NCBI GenBank assembly: GCA_027386095.1
Contig: DAHXUN010000007.1
Span: 54,782 to 118,781, forward strand
Source of the DNA: Nitrososphaerota archaeon
GTDB taxonomy: Archaea > Thermoproteota > Nitrososphaeria > Nitrososphaerales > UBA183
DNA: 64,000 bases
Direction of reading: 5' to 3'
Shown here: positions 44,491 through 51,599 of the stretch, piece by piece
How positions within the stretch are numbered: the stretch's first letter is position 1
Layout of the letters: each line of letters starts with the position of its first letter
The notes under the pieces: generated by a model
What the model saw: only the letters and a program-made list of their open reading frames with translations
The model's database searches: none
What the model was told of the DNA's origin: nothing
Position numbers and translations under genes: made by a program

Positions 44491-45897
44491 CTATTTCTCT
44501 ACTATGGGGACGCTTACCAGCTCTTCCCTCGAGGCCTCTTCGAGAGACTGGTTCTTGGACTCCTTCAGACCGAGGGTCAGTAGGGCGCCCACGACGCTCA
44601 CCACCGCGAGCATCTCAAGGATGCCCTGGACCCCGATGCTCACCAGCAGAGCTGGGAAGAAGAACGTGGTTATCGCGGCCCCGGTCTTGCCTGCAGCCGC
44701 CGATATGCCGTGCCCCGTGGTCCTCCTCGCTGTTGGGTACACCTCAGCGGGTATCACGAAGGTGGTGGTGTTGGGGCCGAAGTCGATGAAGAAGAAGGAC
44801 ATCGAGTAGAGGGCGAGGGCGCCGATGGCAGGGATGGCGAATCCTGTTATGCTGGTACCCTTGGTTATGGCGAGGCCGGCGACCGCTACGTAGAGCACTG
44901 CCATCATGGCGAAGCCCTGTAGCTGAGTGATCTTCCGCCCCAGCCTGTCCATCAATCCCACCGCTGTGAAGTAACCGAAGAAGCCGACGAAGTATGGGAT
45001 GCCTGCCTCGAAGACCTTGGTGAAGAGCTGGGCCTGGGTCGGAAGGGAGGAGCTTATCGGGAGGATGGCAGAGACGATGGGTCCTGAGTAGACCCCGGTG
45101 CCGTAGAAGGCCATGTCAAGCAGGAACCAGGACCCTGCCGTGACGACAAGCGTCTTCCAGTACCTCCGGAAGAACTTCGAGAGGCTGGACGTCTTTGCTG
45201 TCACCTGGGTGTAGGTGATGTCCGTACCGAGCACCCTGGCTCCCCTCTCTGCTTCCGCTGCGTTCCCCTTCACGAGGAGCGAGTACCGCGGGGTCTCGGG
45301 GAGCTTCCTCCTAAGGTAGATGACCATGGCCGCGGGTATCGCGCCTGCCCCCAGCATCACCCTCCAGGCGAGGGTGGGCGGAAGGAACGCGACTGACGCG
45401 AGGCCGACGGCTACGGCTGCGACCGAGCCTATGCCCTGGTTGGAGAAGATCAAGGAGACGAGCCTCCCTCTGTTCTTCACGTTGGCGTACTCGCTCATGA
45501 TCGTCGCGGAGATTGGGTAGTCCCCGCCTATGCCGATCCCCTCTATGAACCTGAAGAGTATCAGGAGGTAGACGTTCGTCGCGACTGCGCTAAGCAGGGC
45601 GCCGACCACCAGGATGGAGGCTTCAATCCCGTAGACCCTCTTCCTCCCTACCCTGTCGCCGAGGTATCCGAAGATTAGCTGCCCGAAGATGGCGGCGAAT
45701 ATGGCGGAGGAGCCGACGAAGGCGGCGGCCGACTGGCCGAGGATGCTGGTGCCCATGGAGAAGCCAGGGATCGAGTAGGCGCCGAAGATCAGGAGCGCGA
45801 ACCCGATGATCAGAAGGTCGTAGGCGTCGGTGAAGAATCCCATCCCGGCGGTGAACCAGATCTTCAGGTGGCTCATCGACAGCGGCTTGCTGTCCAT
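44491..45897 (-). CDS. MFS transporter, phosphate:H+ symporter/sugar-porter type
   Basis: About 468 residues, 12 membrane segments. FGYLGDRVGRKRVYG (motif A), RFIEGIGIGGDYPISATIMSEYA (sugar-porter/PHS TM4 motif GIGxGGDYPLS), and PAEVYPTARRTTGHGISAAAGKTGA (PHS/sugar porter TM10 motif). It is most like the Pho84-type phosphate:H+ symporter family; other substrates cannot be ruled out. ATG 45897 is chosen; TTG 45924 is in frame. Cytosolic loop RRKLPETPRY is typical. Confidence 0.85.
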   Translation of the reverse strand: MDSKPLSMSHLKIWFTAGMGFFTDAYDLLIIGFALLIFGAYSIPGFSMGTSILGQSAAAFVGSSAIFAAIFGQLIFGYLGDRVGRKRVYGIEASILVVGALLSAVATNVYLLILFRFIEGIGIGGDYPISATIMSEYANVKNRGRLVSLIFSNQGIGSVAAVAVGLASVAFLPPTLAWRVMLGAGAIPAAMVIYLRRKLPETPRYSLLVKGNAAEAERGARVLGTDITYTQVTAKTSSLSKFFRRYWKTLVVTAGSWFLLDMAFYGTGVYSGPIVSAILPISSSLPTQAQLFTKVFEAGIPYFVGFFGYFTAVGLMDRLGRKITQLQGFAMMAVLYVAVAGLAITKGTSITGFAIPAIGALALYSMSFFFIDFGPNTTTFVIPAEVYPTARRTTGHGISAAAGKTGAAITTFFFPALLVSIGVQGILEMLAVVSVVGALLTLGLKESKNQSLEEASREELVSVPIVEK

Positions 45898-46231
45898 GGA
45901 CGCGAAGGGCGTCCCGTTCCCCAATTGCCTTGTGTTGTCCTCCAGGGCTCTCTGGGAGGACGTTCCCTCTGGGGTGTTTTATGACTGCCCGACTTACTCT
46001 CTATATGGAACAGAGAATAATGTGTCGGAGCCAAGGCGCCGCTCGCAACCCCCCTGGGCAGACTACACGGCGAAGACCCCAGGGCGAGCAGTGTGAGCCC
46101 TCCCCGAGCGCCGCGCTCAGCGGCACCCACTGCCGAACTCTGGAGCAAGGAGACCATGCCGGCTCGGGGGACCCGGGCCGTGTCCCCACAGCCTGTGAAG
46201 GATTAAACCAGCCCCGCGTCCGGCTGCGGCC
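45898..46231. other. intergenic stretch with divergent promoters
   Basis: 334 nt between two divergent genes. An A/T-rich CATAAAAC box on the minus strand (about 45975-45983) can serve the MFS gene, and AGGATTAAACCAG at about 46198-46210 can serve the glyoxalase gene. No RNA gene or reading frame was found in the rest. Confidence 0.4.
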
Positions 46232-46609
46232 ATGCGACTGCTGCACACTTCGGTGACCGTGAAGGACATGGACGAGAGCATCGCCTTCTACACCAAGCAC
46301 TTCGGGATGGAACTCGTGAGCAGGAGGGAGATCCCACAGAACAACGCGGAGATCGCGTTCCTGGCCCTGAAGGGCACGGACCACAGGATAGAGCTGACAT
46401 GGTGGAAGGACAAGAAAGACTACGCGGAAGGGGACCAGCTGGACCACCTGGCCTTCGAGACTGCTGACGTGAAGGAGGAGGTGGAGAAGCTGAGGAGGGC
46501 CGGCGTCGAGATAGCGAAGGAGCCCTACTCCCTCGGCCCGGGGTCGAGTGAGATCGCCTTCGTGAAGGACCCCAATGGCATCTGGCTGGAGCTCATCCAG
46601 CACAGGTAG
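46232..46609 (+). CDS. lactoylglutathione lyase-like VOC protein
   Basis: 125 residues. MRLLHTSVTVKDMDESIAFYTKHFGMELVSRRE is the glyoxalase I opening and DPNGIWLELIQHR the closing, with metal-ligand positions H5 and E (LELIQ) present. It isomerises hemithioacetals; in an archaeon lacking glutathione the physiological thiol is uncertain. A GGATTAAACC box is about 27-33 nt before the ATG. Confidence 0.88.
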   Translation: MRLLHTSVTVKDMDESIAFYTKHFGMELVSRREIPQNNAEIAFLALKGTDHRIELTWWKDKKDYAEGDQLDHLAFETADVKEEVEKLRRAGVEIAKEPYSLGPGSSEIAFVKDPNGIWLELIQHR

Positions 46610-46746
46610 CTCCTTCAGGGAAGCTAGGAACTCCCTGTTGGGTCTTTGCGGCCAGGACAGGGTCGATCGTGGCCTCGGCTCCTGTCGCGGCGGGACACGC
46701 CGAGCATCAGCTCAGGGACGATTCAACTGCGCGTCTTTCTGGAGCC

Positions 46747-47040
46747 CTAGACCCTCTCGGTGACGATCCTGCCGCAGATTCTGCAGCGGAATGTCCGCCG
46801 CTCAGAGGTGTTCCAGCCTATGTCCTGGGAGGGATTCTCCAAGCTCCATTCTCTGAACCTGAACGGGTGGGGGCACCTCTTCGGGTCTCCTTGGAGCTCC
46901 GCCAGGAAGCGGGCCCGCTGCTTTCCGAATTCGATTTCGTCCTCGGATGGGCCGGCGGGCGGCGCCTGACCGGGACCGGCCTCTTGCTCCCATCCTTCGC
47001 GCTCGGGCGCCGTGGGTCGTTCCTCTCCCCCGCCGTGCAA
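46747..47040 (-). CDS. hypothetical zinc-finger-like protein
   Basis: About 97 residues if read from TTG 47040; the frame is open further upstream to 47214. The C-terminal part has CPHPFRFREW, a conserved-looking WNTSERRTFRCRICGRIVTERV (C-x2-C), giving a probable Cys/His zinc site. The N-terminal part is rich in Pro/Gly/Glu and may be disordered or partly non-coding. The start is uncertain. No family recognised. Confidence 0.45.
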   Translation of the reverse strand: MHGGGEERPTAPEREGWEQEAGPGQAPPAGPSEDEIEFGKQRARFLAELQGDPKRCPHPFRFREWSLENPSQDIGWNTSERRTFRCRICGRIVTERV

Positions 47041-47194
47041 GCGGCCCTGGTGGGAGTGAGAGGTCGTCGCCCCGCCGTGACTTGTGACCGCTTCGGATGG
47101 TGCTGCGTCGGCAGAGAAGAGGAGCAGAACCCTTGCGCCGAGTCGTCGCTTGCGCTGCGGGATTATAATGTTCGTGCGACGCACCAGGGCCACA

Positions 47195-47228
47195 AATGCC
47201 CATCGCGCCTCCACCGGGAAACGCCTAA
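47195..47228 (+). repeat. degenerate copy of dispersed ~50-nt repeat
   Basis: CCCATCGCGCCTCCACCGGG is close to the core of the repeat found at 48114-48164, 60385-60419, 62982-63024 and 63809-63858. It lies directly upstream of a methyltransferase gene. Confidence 0.35.
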
Positions 47229-47255
47229 CTCTCGTCGTTCAACTGGGCTTGTCGT

Positions 47256-48098
47256 TTGAGCTCGACCGCGGAGAGCACGCGGACCCTGGACATCCTGGCC
47301 AATCAGGCGCTGCCCAGACTGCGCGCGAAAGGCTCCTCCGAGAAGCCCAAGGCGGGCGAGTTGGAAGCGTTCTTCAGGAACGGGGGATCTTGGAAAGAAA
47401 TCTTCGATGCTTCCGACGTCGGCGCGGAAAGGAACCTGGTCGCCGACAGGTTCGCAGTCGAGAACATCAGTGTGCTCGACGTCGGCTGCGGCAGGGGCTT
47501 CTTCAGCTTCGCATGCGCTGCAAAGTCGGCCAGGGTGACCGCGATGGATCCTATGGACGGAGGTGGGAGAGCAGGATGGTGGGATGAGTTCAAGAGGTCC
47601 TCCGCCATCATGGGTCACGCCCATAGCGTGTGTGGAATCAGGGCCAGCGCGGATTCGGTCCCGCTCAAGAGCGGCTCCTTCCAGCTGGTCGCCTCCGTCC
47701 ACTCTATCAGGAACTTCGGAAGTGTAGAGGAGATCAGAGGGCTCGTACGCGAAGCGAACCGGGCGCTGGGCAGCGGAGGGCGCCTGGTGATCGTCGAGTC
47801 CGACGTGAACGACCCCGGGAGTCGCGGATACCGGGCTTTCTACTCAATGAGGACGAAGTTGGGGTGGGAACTTGAGCTTCCGACCGGCGATGAGATGGCC
47901 AGCTTTCTCGAGGCCGAGGGGTTCGGCGATGTCTCGCAGGAGTTCATAGAGACCGACCTCGACTACGCGCCCATCCGCTTCCCGTACGACCCGTCGATGC
48001 CCAAAGGGATGGCAGACGAGTACAAGAAAGCGGAGAAGCAGCTCGAGGACGAAGTGGAGAGGCCTCCCCGGATCTGCATCGTCTCAGGAAGCCGCTAG
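47256..48098 (+). CDS. class I SAM-dependent methyltransferase
   Basis: 280 residues. SVLDVGCGRGFFSFACAAKSARVTAMDPM is motif I/II (GCGRG, acidic MDP); RASADSVPLKSGSFQLVASVHSIRNF resembles motif III-IV of Methyltransf_11 (D...P); RLVIVESDV follows. The N-terminal 60 residues are extra helical. TTG 47256 is the start; no ATG is available near. Substrate unknown. Confidence 0.8.
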   Translation: MSSTAESTRTLDILANQALPRLRAKGSSEKPKAGELEAFFRNGGSWKEIFDASDVGAERNLVADRFAVENISVLDVGCGRGFFSFACAAKSARVTAMDPMDGGGRAGWWDEFKRSSAIMGHAHSVCGIRASADSVPLKSGSFQLVASVHSIRNFGSVEEIRGLVREANRALGSGGRLVIVESDVNDPGSRGYRAFYSMRTKLGWELELPTGDEMASFLEAEGFGDVSQEFIETDLDYAPIRFPYDPSMPKGMADEYKKAEKQLEDEVERPPRICIVSGSR

Positions 48099-48113
48099 GT
48101 CGTGGTCTAGCCG

Positions 48114-48164
48114 TTGTCGCCGTGCACAATGGTTCGCTGCGCCTCTGCCGGGAACGACTCATCC
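48114..48164 (+). repeat. dispersed ~50-nt repeat, copy A
   Basis: TTGTCGCCGTGCAC, then CGCCTCTGCCGGGAACGACT, ending CATCC. It matches copy D (63809-63858) over about 50 nt with few mismatches. It follows the methyltransferase stop by 15 nt. Confidence 0.6.
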
Positions 48165-48176
48165 TTCGGATGTGGA

Positions 48177-48917
48177 CTAAGGAGAGCACAGATTAGCCGG
48201 ATACGACCCACCCAGGTTGTTCCCGATGCAGACATTGTCTTGATAGGTGTTGGCAAACCCAACAACAGGTGGAGGAGGATAGTTGCAAGGGTTACCTTGC
48301 CCTAGATCACAAAAACCGTACCCTGCGTTGCCTTCTGCCAGGTTACCAACGAACTTGTTCCCTTGGTTCTGATAGGGGCTACCGGTATACACCACTGTGA
48401 AGCCGTTGTAGGGGTTCCCCACAGATGTATTGTTTTGAACCAGGTTGTTCGAGCTTGATTGGATGAGGAAACCAGATGATGAATCCCTGACGGTGTTGTT
48501 GATGAAGTGGCTTTCAGTTGATGAGAAGACCCAGATGCCATATCCTGTGGCTGAATCGGCCACAGAGTTCAGAAGAGAAACCCGCGCAGAGGAGACGACC
48601 CCCACATCGAAATAGAACCCTATGATATGGCAGTTGTTGACGTGTACGTTGGTTGCACCCGCTACAAGGATGCCGAAACTGGATTGCGTCCCCGTTCCGG
48701 TTATGGTGTGTCCGGCACAGTTGATGTTAACGTTGTTCGCGGACACATCAAGACCGTCGCCGGCGCATGGGCCTATATCGTTGTGCAGCGTGACAGAGGA
48801 AGTTATCGCTTGTCCGCATCCCAGTAACTGCGCGCCTGGCGAGGTGGATTGAGCTACCCCGGAGAAGACAAGCGAAGCGACCAGAATCAATACGACTGCT
48901 AAAGGCGCAACTTTCAC
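48177..48917 (-). CDS. secreted right-handed beta-helix (NosD-like) protein
   Basis: 246 residues. N-terminal signal peptide: VKVAPLAVVLILVASLVFSGVAQS. The body has the NosD/parallel beta-helix pattern: SFGILVAGATNVHVNNCHI, GYGIWVFSSTESHFINNTV, SGFLIQSSSNNLVQNNTSVGN repeating every ~22 residues with stacked Asn. Many N-x-T/S sequons are consistent with AglB glycosylation. GTG 48917 is preferred over ATG 48932 because the CATAAATAG box (about 48941-48950) is only ~11 nt from the ATG but ~27 nt from the GTG. It marks the left flank of the accessory region. Confidence 0.8.
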   Translation of the reverse strand: MKVAPLAVVLILVASLVFSGVAQSTSPGAQLLGCGQAITSSVTLHNDIGPCAGDGLDVSANNVNINCAGHTITGTGTQSSFGILVAGATNVHVNNCHIIGFYFDVGVVSSARVSLLNSVADSATGYGIWVFSSTESHFINNTVRDSSSGFLIQSSSNNLVQNNTSVGNPYNGFTVVYTGSPYQNQGNKFVGNLAEGNAGYGFCDLGQGNPCNYPPPPVVGFANTYQDNVCIGNNLGGSYPANLCSP

Positions 48918-49131
48918 GGCGGCCAAGGTCATAACTTGCTATTTATGCGTTCTAACAGCATCAAGGTTGGCATTTTCTCAAGAATTGAAGGCAGCCTATC
49001 TGATGCTGATGGGCCTTAAGGTCCACCGGAAAGTTCTGGTGCTGTCCCTCGACAATAGGAATCCTCTTGAGCAGCCTGCAATCCCTTCTTGACACACATT
49101 CCTTTCACTCAAAAGAGCCGAAGGAAGCACC

Positions 49132-49284
49132 ATGAACGTCAATCCAAGCATCAAGAAGGACGACCTCGGCAAGTTCGCTTGTATGAACGAAGCGCGCAGT
49201 CTGTACTGCCCCAGGGGGATAGGCAACATCTGGGTCAAGGGTTGGTCTCGACAGCCGCAGGAAGCTGAAAGGGGACATAGCTGA
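49132..49284 (+). CDS. small ORF preceding nuclease-like gene (possible frame-split N terminus)
   Basis: Fifty residues: MNVNPSIKKDDLGKFACMNE, then ARSLYCPRGIGNIWVKGWSR. It stops just before the next ORF, which is in another frame and lacks a start upstream of its own predicted active-site glutamate. The two may be one gene split by a frameshift near 49235-49245. It could equally be an independent small protein. Confidence 0.35.
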   Translation: MNVNPSIKKDDLGKFACMNEARSLYCPRGIGNIWVKGWSRQPQEAERGHS

Positions 49285-49291
49285 ACAGCTG

Positions 49292-49618
49292 GTGAGGGAG
49301 CAACTCCTCCCCCAGCTTGGAATGACCCTCATAGCCGACCATCCGTTCAATGACGATTCATTCAGAACAGGGAGCGAACGCGCCGGGCCAGATTTGTTGG
49401 TGAGAACGGCATCAGGAGAATTCCAGTATGTCGAGGTGAAGTGGTGGATAATGGTCGATGACGCAATAGAGCGCGCCAAGAAACAAGCATCATCAGACTT
49501 CCGTGCCCATCGAGAGTACGAAGGTATACGCGTCGCCGGGGCCTTCGCAATCGTCCTCGACTGGGACACAGGAAAGGTGGCAAGATTGCATATTGTAGAC
49601 GCGAAATCAGAGGAGTAG
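49292..49618 (+). CDS. PD-(D/E)XK nuclease-like protein
   Basis: 108 residues from GTG 49292. GPDLLVRTASGEFQYVEVKWW is the PD...EVK core of the PD-(D/E)XK superfamily. The helix before it (DIAEQLVREQLLPQLGM) would carry the usual first glutamate (KGDIAEQLV), but GTG 49292 starts after it; the frame is open upstream to about 49222 with no ATG/GTG/TTG. Target (DNA or RNA) unknown. The downstream regulator gene starts within 60 nt. Confidence 0.55.
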   Translation: MREQLLPQLGMTLIADHPFNDDSFRTGSERAGPDLLVRTASGEFQYVEVKWWIMVDDAIERAKKQASSDFRAHREYEGIRVAGAFAIVLDWDTGKVARLHIVDAKSEE

Positions 49619-49622
49619 CACA

Positions 49623-49674
49623 TCACCTATGTTTATATATCAGGTGATATTCACCTCTTGAACGGGATAGGTGA
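49623..49674 (+). promoter_or_regulatory. operator with four AGGTGA/TCACCT half-sites around a TATA box
   Basis: TCACCT at 49623-49628, TATA box TTTATATAT at 49632-49640, AGGTGATATTCACCT (perfect inverted repeat with 3-nt spacer) at 49642-49656, and AGGTGA at 49669-49674. The half-sites bracket the TATA box and the expected transcription start, a typical autorepression layout. The small protein encoded next is the obvious ligand. Confidence 0.7.
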
Positions 49675-49678
49675 AACG

Positions 49679-49993
49679 GTGGAGAGGACATCCGTCGTGC
49701 GGAGATCCGTGACAGTGCGACCTGTGGTCGACGCAAGACTGCGGGACTTCCTGGCAGCGTGCATGAGATATGGGATTGACATAGACTACACCAAGGCTCT
49801 CAACCTATTCGCCGAGCTTGGAATCAGATGGCTTGACAGCAGTAACCGCCAGGAGCGAAAGGAGTTCAGCGATGTCTGGAAATCGTATCTGGACTACGAG
49901 GCGATTGAGTCGTCAGAAGCGTTCGAAGATTGGGTGGAATACGAGGAATTCAGGCGATGGAAAGCCACCCCAAAGAAGAATTCAGCAAGGTAG
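49679..49993 (+). CDS. small putative regulator (ribbon-helix-helix-like)
   Basis: 104 residues from GTG 49679; TTG 49658 is in frame but precedes the expected transcription start. RRSVTVRPVVDARLRDFLAA has a short basic strand followed by helices, like a ribbon-helix-helix regulator; the C-terminal part is acidic (SYLDYEAIESSEAFEDWVEYEEF), as in antitoxins that bind a toxin. The palindromic operator right upstream supports a DNA-binding role. With the nuclease-like gene before it, a toxin-antitoxin-like pair is possible but unproven. Confidence 0.5.
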   Translation: MERTSVVRRSVTVRPVVDARLRDFLAACMRYGIDIDYTKALNLFAELGIRWLDSSNRQERKEFSDVWKSYLDYEAIESSEAFEDWVEYEEFRRWKATPKKNSAR

Positions 49994-50140
49994 AGAATCG
50001 CGCTCAGCCCGACGCGAGACTTGGCTGATGACTTGTGCTATTTCGCTTTGGCCTTCACTTCCAGCCGCTTGGTCTCCCCCGCTTGCATTTACAATGTCGT
50101 CTCACGTAGTGCCTCCGCGTATCCTTCGCCAGGTCATCCT

Positions 50141-50230
50141 CCGATGGCTCAGGAGCTGAAGGAGGCCCACGACGCGGTCGTGAGAGTCGTTTGGGCCCGC
50201 TATGAGGAGATGTGGACGGACGCCCCATGA
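50141..50230 (+). CDS. tiny ORF or gene remnant
   Basis: Twenty-nine residues, MAQELKEAHDAVVRVVWARY and EEMWTDAP. A GCATTTACA box lies near 50083. The sequence is helix-like and resembles a fragment of a larger protein, so it may be a remnant. Very uncertain. Confidence 0.2.
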   Translation, partial: PMAQELKEAHDAVVRVVWARYEEMWTDAP

Positions 50231-50246
50231 ATGGGACGTCGACGTG

Positions 50247-50381
50247 TCAGTTCGGTCGGGGAGCGGTCTCGACCTTCTTCGCGTGCCTCTTACGCGAGGC
50301 CAGCGCGGTCGCGACGAGGGCCTCCGCTGAGGCCTCGGCCAGCGCCCTGATCTCGCGCGTCTTTCTCTCCGGCGTCTTCAA
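50247..50381 (-). CDS. small basic protein, second gene of a two-gene unit
   Basis: 44 residues, basic: LKTPERKTREIRALAEASAE, ALVATALASRKRHAKKVETA. The TTG start (50381) overlaps the stop of the preceding minus-strand gene as TTGA, which argues for real coupling. No family recognised. Confidence 0.4.
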   Translation of the reverse strand: MKTPERKTREIRALAEASAEALVATALASRKRHAKKVETAPRPN

Positions 50382-50569
50382 TGGAAGTCTCTCCCGAATT
50401 TCGATTCGGCGCTCTTAAACTTCGAAGAGGTTTCGGCGTAGCAGATCACCGCGTCTTGGCGGCTGCTGAACAGGAGATGCACGAGCTTTCCGACCCTGAC
50501 CAGCCTGACGTGCGTGGTGCCGAGGCCATGGTCGCTTGCTTCGGCGTCGAACTGAGCTGGTCTTATCAT
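50378..50569 (-). CDS. small hypothetical protein, first gene of a two-gene unit
   Basis: 63 residues from ATG 50569: MIRPAQFDAEASDHGLGTTH, then strands VRLVRVGKLVHLLFSS. The opposite strand is also open, so coding strand is not certain; the TTGA coupling to the next gene and the TATA box at 50583-50590 support this strand. Function unknown. Confidence 0.4.
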   Translation of the reverse strand: MIRPAQFDAEASDHGLGTTHVRLVRVGKLVHLLFSSRQDAVICYAETSSKFKSAESKFGRDFH

Positions 50570-50582
50570 GACAGCTTGGGTG

Positions 50583-50590
50583 TTATATAC
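50583..50590. promoter_or_regulatory. TATA-like box between divergent small genes
   Basis: TTATATAC is about 25 nt before ATG 50611 on the plus strand, giving a leaderless start, and about 18 nt before ATG 50569 on the minus strand. Confidence 0.45.
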
Positions 50591-50610
50591 GTAAAGTACG
50601 AAGAATACCA

Positions 50611-51183
50611 ATGAAAATGGGAGGCCAACAGAGCGAGCTGGCTCTGGGGATGAAGGTCAAGCATGTTCTTGAAACTCTGACAGGGTCGAAGTACGTGTTG
50701 AAGACCAGGGCCCAGCTAGTCCACCCCGACGGTATGTCCTGGTACCTCCACTTGCCCGTGGAGAACCCTGTGGGCTGGATTGGCGACGCGTGTCAGGAGG
50801 GAGAAGCAATAGTCTTCGAGACTCCGTGGGTTTTCGACATCGCGAACGTCATGGAATTCGAGTATCGCAGCTCCTATCTGAACAAGAAGTTGAGGAAGGA
50901 AGTTGGCAGCTTCCATGACCCTACGGTTCGTGGCAGGTACCGAAAACAGGTTCCAAGGGTTGTCGAGTTCCTTGATTCGCTCGAAGAGCATGTGAACAGA
51001 CTCAACGGAAGATATCCGGGTTGCTTCTCTTATCAGAACGATGGCGGTCTCATTTTAGTAGTCTTCAAGACCAAAGCGTCTGAAGTTTCGAAAGACGAAC
51101 GATCCCTGGTCGAGAAGTTGACGGCTCTGAACGAGACGCTCCGCGAGGTCGAGAAACTGGCCGCGTGGAAGCCGCCCGCCTAA
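50611..51183 (+). CDS. hypothetical protein of the accessory region
   Basis: 190 residues, soluble. KHVLETLTGSKYVLKTRAQLV and GMSWYLHLPVENPVGWIGDAC look like a strand-rich domain; FDIANVMEFEYRSSYLNKKLRKEVG and the C-terminal ERSLVEKLTALNETLREVEKL are helical, the latter coiled-coil-like. I do not recognise a family. It has its own leaderless promoter and lies between the small genes and the DISARM-like locus. Confidence 0.6.
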   Translation: MKMGGQQSELALGMKVKHVLETLTGSKYVLKTRAQLVHPDGMSWYLHLPVENPVGWIGDACQEGEAIVFETPWVFDIANVMEFEYRSSYLNKKLRKEVGSFHDPTVRGRYRKQVPRVVEFLDSLEEHVNRLNGRYPGCFSYQNDGGLILVVFKTKASEVSKDERSLVEKLTALNETLREVEKLAAWKPPA

Positions 51184-51599
51184 AGTTGCTGGACTTCGAT
51201 ACTGAACGAGTGTTCAGGGCGAGATCAGACACGCCCTTGCCGGTGAAGGACTAGCTAGATGCAGCCTACGATGCGATTATGGATGCTGTTTAGCCTGACC
51301 CCGGACCTGGTTGTTGACTTGGGCTACTTCGACCTGCGGTACCTCCAGCACGGGGCGGAGCGCCTGGACATAGCGGAGGAATAATGCGTGGCCGCGAGAG
51401 TCGCTGTTGCCCTGGCGCACCTGCCCCTAGACTCGTTGACCGAGGTGGGCATCTCTCCTGTGAGGTAGAGGGCGGCCTGGCACACGTCGAGTCAGAATGC
51501 TGTCCCGAACATCCGCCGGAACTTGGGGTTGCGCCTGCCCTTTCGATAGGTTACTTCGACCTTCAAGTCACTGGTAAAACATGAGTAAATGAGGGCATG
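51184..51599. other. intergenic stretch with one tiny ORF
   Basis: 416 nt separating the hypothetical gene from the 3' end of the DrmB-like gene. A 41-codon ORF at 51259-51384 (MQPTMRLWMLFSLTPDLVVD...) has plausible residues but no detectable partner or promoter and may be a remnant. Nothing else was seen. Confidence 0.35.

Noticed and set aside
48996..49238. 80-codon minus-strand frame left of the nuclease-like ORF
   Set aside because: No promoter or family features; overlaps the plus-strand small ORF whose residue use looks better.
51384..51584. 66-codon ORF beside the DrmB-like gene
   Set aside because: No promoter, atypical residue use and no coupling to a neighbour.
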